Part shown: positions 55,126 through 64,000 of the stretch, in pieces | Position numbering within the stretch: position 1 is the stretch's first letter | Layout: each line of letters opens with the position of its first letter | Origin: Panicum virgatum | Lineage: Eukaryota > Streptophyta > Magnoliopsida > Poales > Poaceae | Direction of reading: 5' to 3' | Assembly: GCF_016808335.1 (NCBI RefSeq) | Contig: NC_053149.1 | Span: 36,534,118-36,598,117 of the forward strand | DNA: 64,000 nucleotides | Notes under the pieces: model-generated | Databases searched by the model: none | Seen by the model: the letters and a program-made list of their open reading frames with translations, nothing else | Told to the model about the DNA's origin: nothing | Made by a program: the position numbers and the translations under genes

Positions 55126-58100
55126 TTAGCTGGGCTGGCTAGCAAAGAGATCTGGATATGTCTTCTTTAGCTCATCTTCTCGCTCCCATGTAGCCTCAGC
55201 TTCACTGTGGTGACTCCACTGAACTCTGCACATCTTGATGCGCTTGTTCCGAGTGACCCTCTCTGATGTCTCCAGAATCTTTACCGGGTGCTCAGTATAA
55301 GTCAGATCTTCCTGGACATCGACTCCATCCAGTGGTGCCTGCTCCTCGGGTACTCGCAAACACCTCTTCAACTGAGATATATGGAAGACATCATGAACTC
55401 CTGAGAGGCTGAGAGGTAACTCCAGGCGATAAGCAACTTCGCCTTTCCGCTCTAGCACCTTGAATGGCCCCACATACCGAGGTGCTAACTTCCCTTTAAC
55501 ATTGAATCTGCGGATTCCTCTCATCGGAGACACCTTCAGATACACAAAATCACCGACACTGAAAGTCAGGTCTCTCCGTTTGCCATCTGCATAGCTCTTC
55601 TGTCTGCTCTGTGCAATCCTCAGATTTTCTCGCACAGCCTGAACCATCTGCTCTGCATCATCTATGATCTCAGGACCAAAGAGCTGCTTCTCACCGATCT
55701 GATCCCAATAGAGAGGAGTCCTGCATTTTCTGCCATACAATGCCTCGAAGGGAGACTTCTTTAGACTGGCCTGATAGCTGTTGTTATATGAGAACTCAGC
55801 AAATGACAGGCACTTATCCCAACTAGTGCCGTACTGGATGGCACAAGCTCTCAGCATATCCTCCAACACTTGGTTGGTTCTCTCTGTCTGCCCATCTGTC
55901 TGAGGGTGATAAGCTGTACTGAAGCGCAGCTTCGTATCCAACGAATCATGGAGCTGCTCCCAGAAACGAGAAGTGAACTGAGACCCTCTGTCAGATATAA
56001 TCTTCTTCGGCACGCCATGCAAGCAGACAATCCGAGAGATGTACAACTCTGCAAGTCTAGCACCGGAGTAAGTAGTGTTCACTGGAATGAAGTGAGCAAC
56101 CTTAGTCAGACGATCCACTACTACCCAAATGGAGTTGTACCCTTTCTGAGTACGAGGCAAACCAACAATGAAGTCCATAGTGATTTCTTCCCATTTCCAC
56201 TCTGGAATCTTCAAAGGCTGTAACAGACCTGCTGGCCTCTGATGCTCAGCCTTGACACGCTGACAGGTGTCACAAATAGCCACGTACTCTGCCACTGAAC
56301 GCTTCATCCCATACCACCAGAAACGTTCCTTCAGATCATAGTACATCTTCGTGCTGCCCGGATGAATAGAGTAAGCTGTATCATGGGCCTCACTCAGAAT
56401 CAACTTCCGGAGATCATGCACATCAGGCACGCAGATCCGGTTCTTGTACCACAAAGTACCCTGATCATCCTCTCTGAAATGAGGAGCCTTGCCCTTCTTG
56501 AGCAACTCACGGATCTCCTGCAGCTTCTCATCATCTTTCTGATGCTGCCTGATCTCTGCCTCTAGAGTCGGTACTGCCTCAAAAGCTGCACTAGAGGTAT
56601 GATGCAAGAAACCCAGACTCAGCTGCTCGAACTCCTCGCATAACTCTGGAGGCATCTGGAAAGCCACGGCCATGTTGACATAACTTCTTCTGCTCAGAGC
56701 ATCTGCTACAACATTGGCCTTGCCCGGATGATAGTGAATCTCCAGGTCATAGTCCTTGACCAACTCTAACCATCTTCTCTGCCGCATGTTCAGCTCATTC
56801 TGCGTGAAAATATACTTGAGGCTCTTGTGATCAGTGTAGATATCACACCGCTGCCCATACAAGTAATGCCTCCAAATCTTCAGAGCATGCACAACTGCGG
56901 CTAACTCAAGATCATGAGTAGGATAATTCAGCTCATGCCGGCGTAGCTGCCGTGAAGCATAAGCTATCACTCTGCCCTCCTGCATCAGAACACACCCAAG
57001 ACCATCCTTCGAAGCATCACAATACACCGTGAACCTCTTCGTCTGGTCTGGCAGAGTCAAGACTGGCGCCGTAGTCAACCTCTTCTTCAGCTCATCAAAG
57101 GCCATCTGACGCTCATCAGTCCATACGAAAGCCACATTCTTCTCCAGCAAAGAAGTCAAAGGCTTCTCGATCTTGGAGAAATTCTCAATGAACCTCCGAT
57201 AATATCCAGCTAAGCCCAAGAAAGATCTGACTTCCTTCACTGTCTGCGGTGTCTCCCACTCGAGCACATCCTTCACCTTGCTCGGATCGACAGCAATGCC
57301 TCCCTGAGAGATAACATGACCGAGGAATGGAACCTCGTCAATCCAGAACTCGCACTTGCTGAACTTGGCATACAGCTGATGCTCTCTCAATCTCTGCAAC
57401 ACGAGCCTCAAATGCTCCTCATGCTCTTCTTCTGTCTTGGAAAAGATCAGAATATCATCAATGAAAATCACCACGAAGACATCCAGATAGTCCATGAAAA
57501 CCATGTTCATCAGATGCATGAAGTAAGCCGGGGCATTAGTCAAGCCGAAGGACATGACTGTATACTCATATAGCCCGTACTTGCAGGTGAATGCCGTCTT
57601 CAGAATATCCCCAGGACGGATCCTCAGCTGAAAATAACCCGAACGAAGATCAATCTTCGAGAATATACGAGCACCTCGAAGCAAATCGAAGAGATCCTCA
57701 ATACGGGGCAGTGGATGCTTGTTCTTGATAGTGACTGCATTCAGCTCACGATAATCCACACACATCCTCTTCGAGCCATCCTTCTTATCTACCAGCAACA
57801 ATGGAAAAGCCCAAGGAGAGAAGCTGCGACGGATATAGCCCTTGGCTAGCAACTCATCAATAGTCTTCTTAACTTCTTCATGCTCTATAGGTGCCATACG
57901 GTAGGGCCGCTTTGCAATAGGAGCTGTGCCAGGCAAGAGATCAATACAAAACTCAATGGCGCGTTCAGGCGGCATACCTGGCAAATCATCCGGAAAGACA
58001 TCCGGGAATTCAGACACCACGCGAATACCGTCCGTGGGTCTAGCCTCCATCTGATGAAGAAATCCCGAAGGCTCTACTGCACTGATGACAACCTCTTGGC

Positions 58101-59686
58101 CACTGGAAGCTGATAGCAAGACTGTCCTCTGAGCACAATCTATCCGAACTCCCCATTTGGCCAGAGTCTCCATTCCCAGAATGACATCAATGCCCTTGGT
58201 GTCTAGCACCATCAGATCAGTACAGAACTCTACTCCCCTCAAGGAAATACTGACTCTCGGGCAGTAAGTGTGAGACCTCAACTGTCCTCCCGGTGAAGAT
58301 ACTAACAGGCACCTCTTTAATGTGCTAGTATGAATACCATGATGCTCGACAAAAGACTGAGTAATGAAGGAATGCGTAGCACCAGTATCAAAAAGCACTG
58401 TAGCTGGATATGAATTAACCATGAACGTACCAATAACCACGTTGGGAGCCTCGGCCGCTGACTCGGCCGTCACGTGGTTCACCCTGCCCTGTGCTGGCGC
58501 CCTGGGCTGAGCTGGGCGTCCCTGCTGTCCCGCCTGCGCCTTCCGGGGGCAAGCGTTGGCGTAGTGCCCCGGCTGGCCGCAGTGAAAGCAGGTGCGTGGA
58601 GGTCCCTGAGCCTGCTGTCCGGTAGGAGCTGCCGGACGTGGAGCCTGCGGTGCCGGTGGAGCAGAACGAGCCGGAGGTGCCGGTAACCTCGGGCCCTGAC
58701 CTGCCTGCTGCTGTCGAGGCGGGTACTGCTGCGGTGGCCTCTGCTGGTACTGCTGAGGAGGCCGGTACTGAGGCTGGTACTGCTGGGGCTGCTGGAGTCG
58801 AGGACGAGTGTTGCTGCCGGAAGCAACGGGGACAACCTTCCTCTTCTTGTCCTCCATCTCCAGGTGCTTACGCTCAGTGTTGAGCGCACTGTCAACCAGA
58901 TGGTTGAAGTCGTCGAAGCGGAGGTTGAGCAGCGCGTACTGGAGGTAGTCCTCAAGACCCTCCATGAAGTGCTCCTGCTTCTTGCGGTCATCCGCAACCT
59001 CGGCAGGGGCGTAGCGAGCCAGCTGAAGAAAGCGATCACGATACTCCGTGACCGACATAGTCCCCTGAATTCACAAAGACAGATAGATATCGGAAGATTA
59101 ACTCAAGATTCATAAGGATAGAACAAGGGCATTAGCTCAAAAGAAACCGCTGAATGATTATACTTAGGATTACCTGCTTCAGTGCAAGGAACTCCTTCTG
59201 CTTCATCTTCATAACGCCCGCGGGGACGTTGTGGCTGCGGAAGCGCTCCCTGAACTGGAGCCAAGTGAGAGCCTCGCGGTCGTGAACTGGGTGGGACTCC
59301 CACCAGTCCAAAGCTGCCCCTCGCAGCTGTCCTGCTGCGTACAAGACGCGCTCACGGTCATCGCACTGGGCGATGTCCAGCTGACGCTCCACTGCACGGA
59401 GCCAGTCGTCAGCCTGAAGAGGGTCGGACGTGTGAGAGAACGTCGGCGGGTGACCCCTCAGGAACTCAGCACGCCTGTCGCGAGGCTGCGGCGGTGGAGG
59501 AGGCGGAGGCTGAGTGTGAGCGTGCTGAAGAGCCTGAACGGTGTTGTTCAGGGTAGCCATCATCTGCATCTGGAGCTGGAAGTACTGCTCCGGAGTCAAG
59601 GGCGGAGGCATCGGGATCCCGGTACCCTGGTTGTTCTGACCCTGCTGCTGGCCAGAACCTGAACCGGTGCTCCTGGTGTTCACCAT
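55126..59686 (-). CDS. Chromovirus gag-pol polyprotein, intact, with a candidate 109-bp intron in gag
   Basis: Segment 1 (59,686-59,174, 171 codons) is the gag N-terminus, with a Pro/Gln-rich start and a capsid-type domain ([17 protein letters not shown]). Segment 2 (59,064-55,126) continues the same gag domain ([17 protein letters not shown]), then the CCHC knuckle [14 protein letters not shown], protease [10 protein letters not shown] with FIDDILIF, RNase H, integrase with HHCC and D, D, E residues, and a chromodomain ending YPDLF. Between them 59,173-59,065 begins GTAATC and ends TTCAG, is AT-rich, and its removal joins the halves in phase 0; retained, it ends the reading after 13 more residues. 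Spliced length is 1,483 residues, with no stop or frameshift. A polypurine tract and LTR D follow. The 5' LTR and primer-binding site are missing, so the copy is coding-competent but probably cannot transpose by itself. Confidence 0.92.
59065..59173 (-). other. Candidate spliceosomal intron in chromovirus gag
   Basis: Donor CAG-GTAATC and acceptor GAATTCAG-GGG flank 109 bp rich in T with a branch-point-like TTAAT near the 3' end. Its removal restores a continuous gag domain. A small insertion that happens to look like an intron is the alternative. Confidence 0.65.
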
Positions 59687-60158
59687 CTGATTTGAACAAA
59701 AGATTTCACGAGTAAGGATATTGCAAGAATGAATTCAGATGGTTATGATAACTCTTTGCGGAAAAAGACTCCGACATGATAAAGTAGACAGGGTAGAGTT
59801 GACTGTTTTACCCCCAACGATCTAGCTCATTTTATTAATTAGTTAACTTTAACATCTGAGTGGTTTTCTTTAAGCAAATTTAAACTACTAAGCTATGCAA
59901 TCATTCAAAGATCCAAATCAAACATGTAGCATAATAACAAGCAGACAATTTTCACGACTTAGCCGAGTTTAGCAATAGACTCGACTAACACAACGCGTCG
60001 CAGAACGTGCTATCGTATTATTATAAAAAGGTCACCTAGCTAACTCATGGTGGTCAGATGACTGATTCAGGCCAAAATCTACGAAAACTATTCTTCAGAG
60101 AGAAAAATCAAGGCAGAAGGGTAAAAGGTCAAAGAAGTCAAGGGGTATAATAGTAAAA
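59687..60158 (-). other. Chromovirus 5' untranslated leader, cut off
   Basis: This AT-rich stretch lies upstream of the gag start on the minus strand. It is not coding. Neither a primer-binding site (a TGGTATCAGAGC-type sequence was looked for) nor the element's own 5' LTR is reached; at 60,159 the sequence switches to LTR copy E in the opposite orientation. Confidence 0.7.
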
Positions 60159-63100
60159 TAATTAAAATTTATCATAAGTTTAAATTTTTGTTGCATTCAT
60201 GCTGGTGCATAATTTTATTTGAGTGTGGTTTGAATTCAAATTCAATTTTGAATTCAAACTTTGATTGGTTTATAAATAGAAATAGAAATAGAAAAAGGAA
60301 AACCCAACCCAAAACAACCCGGCCCACTTCCCTCTCCCTTCCCGGGCGGTCCAGCCCACGCGCCTCAGCCCTTCTCCACGCAGGCCCGCAAGCCAGACCC
60401 CAGCCCAGCCCGCTCCCCGGCCTGGCTCACCGCGAGCGGCCCAACCGCTCCCCACTCTCTCACCCGCACCGCCTGGGCCCGCTCGTCAGCGCGCCCCCGC
60501 GTCACCCCGCTCGCCAGCGCCCGGCCCGCATCGCGCGCGCCTCGCCCGCCCGACCTGCCGGTCCCACCCGCCAGCGGCACCCCGCTCGCGCTCGCCCCGT
60601 CTCGCTGCGCCGGGACCCCACCGGTCAGCCCCGTCGCCTTCCTCCCGCAACGCCCGCCCGCGACTCCCGCCGGGGATCTCGCCGGTTTCCCAACCCCGGG
60701 CGCGCACGCCCAGGTTGGCCGCCGCCCTACAAAAGGGGCCCAAGGCACCCCCCCTCGCACCCCATCCACTCCCTTCGCCGCCCCCAAACCCCAGCTCGCT
60801 GCGCCACGCCCTGCTCCGCCCCGCGCCGCTCCTCTGCGCCGCCGCGGCCACGCCGCCCCGTTGCACCAGAGCTCCGGCCAAGCGGCGCGACAGCTCCGCC
60901 TCGACGCCTGGAAACTCCCCGGAGTCTCCTTGTCCGATCCTGACCCGGGTGCACGCCGAATTTCGGCCCGAACCCCGCTGCAGGTGAGCCCGGCTCCGTG
61001 CCATTGCCCAACTCCGGTGATCCTCCAGCCATGTTAACCCTTCTCCTGGGATCGCAGAGCACCTTCGCACATGCCCGTGGAGAACTAGGAGCCAGACGCA
61101 ACCCCCAGCATCCTCCTCCGCGAGCTCCGTTGAGCTCCGCCGCAGGACATCGCCGTCGACCCCCTGCGCCGGACTCGTTCTTCGATCCAACACCTTGGTG
61201 AGCCTCTGCCCGACTTCTTGTTTCGTTTACGCTAGATCTCTTAGGCCCGTAGCCCCCGTCCGCGCCCAGAACACCGCCGCCGGCAAACCACGGCCGCCAG
61301 TGCCGCTCTGCACGGCCGCACGCCACGCCAGCGCCCCTACCTGCCTCCAAGGGCCTCTGGACGAGTTCGCCGGGCCGCACGCTCGCTCCTCGACCAAACC
61401 CCGGCCGGACCCGAGCCCAGCACAGCGCGCGCGCGCACACCGGCGTCACCGCCGCGTAGGCCCGCCACCACCGCCTCACACGCCGCCCCGAGCCTCCCCT
61501 CCCCGCGCACGAGGCCCAGGTGGATTACGCATGCCGCGTACTCCATCCCAGGCCAAAGCCCCACTCGGATTGGCCCCCGGAGCGCCGGATTGGGCATCTC
61601 CGGCAAGCTCCCAAGCCAGGCCGCCGCGGGAAAGGTTTCCCCGGCGAGCTCCGCCGCCGCCCCGCGCCCAGTTAGGTCCGAGCCGTTCGATCCGGTTTCG
61701 ACGCTCGGGATTAGATCAGAGTTGCATTAGATCTAAGCCACCAGATCTCAATCCGACGGCTGAGATCCAAAGATAACGGTTCACCCTGGCGTTTTTGTTA
61801 AAGAGACCCTGGAGTTTTCTTTAATCAACCCGCAGTCCTAGCGCGTTGAAAAATAATTATATCCAGGTCCAGTTTTTAACACTTTAGCCCCTAATCTTTA
61901 TAGAATTTGAACCCGCCGTCCAGGCTTAGTCCTTTTGCGTGTTAGCCCCTGGATCTTTTCAGTAATTACGTTTTAGCCCTCGGTTTTAGCAGAAAGCCCC
62001 CTGAAACTTCAGTTTTCTTACAAATAAGCCCCTAGAACTTGTTTTTAGCCCAGAAAATGCGTTTTAGCTCCGTTTTTAGCGTTCTTTATATCCACGCGAT
62101 CGTTGTAACGCGTAGAACAGTATTAGACTAGTTTAGTGTGCTGTTTTTATGTATTGATGTACTGTTTCTTAGTTTTTGTTAATGTTTGCTTGTATGCTTA
62201 TTTTCGTGCATTGTTTTGGCCATGTGTTCGTGAGTAGACGTTGATCCATCTGAGGAGCCCCAGTACCAGTACCAGGAGCAGCCTTCTTCCGAGCACTTTG
62301 AGCAGCAGCCAGAGCAGTACGAGGAAGGCAAGTATAACATGAACAACCTATCACTTTTAATTACAATTTCATACTGCATTTTAATACTGTATGCCTTTAA
62401 GGATTTCCTAGCCAGTTTATATCCTTTATATATACCTTGGGATGCATTTTGGTTAGTTGTGCTAGGTTGCTGCGCTATAACACACTCTGGTCCTTTTTAA
62501 TTAAATTGATTAATGTTTTACTTGAACTTAATTCTGAGAGTGGCACTCTGTGTGGCTTGAGTGGCTCACTTCTCGTTAAAAGATGTTTTTTTTAGAAACA
62601 TGGTTTAGGGGGCCAGCACGGTGCTTACTGCCTGGTTGGCCACTCTCCATAAGGACCGGTTCATAGAGCGACAACCTGGGACAACAGCGCTACCACAAGG
62701 CTAGAATGGGATAGACTTGGCGTAATAATTAGATCTTTTTGGTTTGGAGTAACTTACCTGCGGGGCAAGAGTAGTAAGCTTCAATGGTCCCTGCTCCTCC
62801 GGCTTGGTCTGTGCTTGGATTGCGCTCCTGTGCTTGTACCCCCGGAGGTGGGCCCCATCGTCGCCGACCTAACTCTCGCGGTTACGCCTTACCAACGAGA
62901 TTCTTTTTAAAGGCCTCGTAGTGAGTCGCTAGTCATCTCACCTAAGGAAGTGTGATGAACAACTGGCGTAGCTCACGACTTGTGGGTAAAGATGTGCAAC
63001 CTCTGCAGAGTGTAAAACTGGTATACTAGCCGTGCTCACGGTTATGAGCGGCCCAGATCCTCCTTTTGATTAGTGAAGTTATCTCCTTCCGACGAGGGAG

Positions 63101-63692
63101 GTGCTTCTCGGGGTTTACCTTGGTGGCTTGGTTTTGGTATGGTTCTCAGTAGTAGTATAATTAATTCTGATTAATTACTATGTAACTGGGTTAATGGTAA
63201 TTCATCAACTCGTAGTAAATAGTTTTAATAAAATTTTGCCAACACTTAAAAGCTAATGCAGTTGAGTCAGCCAGCCTAGAGCCTCATAGTTTGTGTTATA
63301 CTTGTTGAGTACAAGTTGTGTACTCACTCTTGCCTCTTCTCTACTTTTTTCCTCTTGGCTACGCTACTGCTGCTCAGTTCCTGCCGACACGAGGGAGTTC
63401 GTCCAGCGCTACCCGGACTACGAGGACTTCTAGGTGCTTCGTCTCCCAGTCGACGTCCCTGTGGCGCCCTGCTTCAGCTTCGGAGAGCTTTTACCGTATT
63501 TTTGTACTTCGCTTCCGCTGTATCAGACATTTTGTCATTATTGTAATAAATAACATTCGTATTCGCTTTATTATATCTTTTTACGTGATATGTGCTATGA
63601 TATACTGTTCATTCTGTTGTATATACGTGTGACTTGATCCTGGCACGTATATGATTGCTCGGTTTATGTTCTTTTATAAACCGGGTGTTACA
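60159..63692 (+). repeat. Chromovirus LTR (copy E), first ~114 bp missing
   Basis: It matches copy C from 47,949 to its end with only a handful of differences seen by eye (for example one extra C near 60,750, CTAATC for CTGATC near 61,890, TGCGCTC for TGTGCTC near 62,820). It keeps the complete 3' end with terminal hairpin and GGGTGTTACA (63,692). The break at 60,159 lies in the short word TAATTAAAA. Its own polypurine tract and internal region are absent. Confidence 0.93.
62237..63433 (+). other. Conserved two-exon mini-ORF in LTR copy E
   Basis: Exon a is 62,237-62,327 and exon b 63,378-63,433, identical by eye to copy C (50,026-50,116 and 51,168-51,223). Because E is a very recent duplicate of C, it adds no independent support for conservation. 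Confidence 0.5.
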
Positions 63693-63695
63693 GAG

Positions 63696-63868
63696 TGAGA
63701 AAATTTTTGTTCTTGAATCATCGAAGTGGGCATGCATTCCCGCTTCTCTTCAAGTCTTAGGTATCTACATACCATGCTCCCCCAGATTTTGCCATCTTTT
63801 GTAAATATGGCATATCAGTAAATCTCTTTATTTGGGTTCCATCTGTTAAAAATTATATATATGCTCTG
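63696..63868 (-). repeat. Copia 5' internal segment, second direct copy (173 bp)
   Basis: Same sequence and orientation as 43,231-43,403. Here it continues naturally into the full primer-binding site and the 5' LTR. Three bases (GAG, 63,693-63,695) separate it from LTR copy E. Confidence 0.9.
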
Positions 63869-63874
63869 ATACCA
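63863..63874 (-). promoter_or_regulatory. Copia primer-binding site
   Basis: On the minus strand TGGTATCAGAGC, complementary to the 3' end of the initiator methionine tRNA, one base after the LTR end (63,876). It is the usual priming site of plant copia elements and fixes the orientation as minus. Confidence 0.88.
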
Positions 63875-63875
63875 A

Positions 63876-64000
63876 TGTGAAACTTTAGGATCACCAGTGA
63901 ATAGATCATTTGGGGTTTCTGTACAACTTTTCTCTTCACGAGTTACAATTGGTCCTAATCTAGGAAAACAAGAACACAGAGAGAGAGACGGAGAAAACCC
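63876..64000 (-). repeat. Copia 5' LTR, runs off the window
   Basis: TGTGAAACTTTAGGATCACC on the plus strand matches 41,202 onward through GAGAAAACCC at the window end, so it is the inner 125 bp of the partner of 41,202-41,650. The remaining part and the right target duplication (expected TTCCT) are beyond the window. Confidence 0.9.

Overview
The window is plant nuclear DNA, almost certainly from a grass (Poaceae). It carries GC-rich monocot-style coding exons and two genes with clear grass/Arabidopsis relatives, in a dense nest of LTR retrotransposons of the Tat, Athila and chromodomain (Tekay/Del-like) Ty3/gypsy lineages and of Ty1/copia. The species cannot be fixed from sequence alone.

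Layout. (1) 1-25,273: a decayed Tat-lineage Ty3/gypsy element on the minus strand (5' LTR, gag, protease, RT, two RNase H domains, integrase; its 3' end lies left of the window). Three later insertions split it: a complete non-autonomous Athila element (2,348-12,902), and two stand-alone LTRs of one long-LTR chromovirus family (14,951-18,427 minus; 20,659-24,555 plus, with a perfect 5-bp target duplication). (2) 25,274-31,250: worn retroelement pieces, including a chromodomain remnant, and two MITE-like elements. (3) 31,880-37,987 (+): a ten-exon gene for a membrane RING-H2 E3 ligase, the SIS3 orthologue, with a LINE-like insertion in intron 4. (4) 38,404-40,421 (-): a two-exon 2-oxoglutarate/Fe(II) dioxygenase of the BX6/ACC-oxidase-homolog type, convergent with SIS3. 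(5) 41,202 to the window end: a minus-strand copia element whose two ends are separated by about 20 kb of rearranged DNA: an inverted copy of the copia LTR, an unrelated 5' leader fused to an intact chromovirus pol ORF, two chromovirus LTRs tail to tail, a second nearly identical chromovirus with full gag-pol in the opposite direction, and a further LTR copy.

The two host genes are the only non-transposon coding loci I can support. The sugar/ABA-response ligase and the dioxygenase have no evident functional link; they are convergent neighbours in an island of about 9 kb.

Most worth a second look: (a) the long chromovirus LTR behaves like a small gene, with a TATA-like box, splice-like sites, two short exons whose frame, in-frame indels and stop are shared by five copies, and a conserved AATAAA; (b) a 109-bp, phase-0 intron-like segment inside the gag of the intact chromovirus; (c) the 20-kb chimeric block, two of whose junctions fall at or near copia primer-binding sites, and which places a copia LTR promoter upstream of an intact gypsy pol. 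No CRISPR array, bacterial operon or complete tRNA/rRNA gene was seen.
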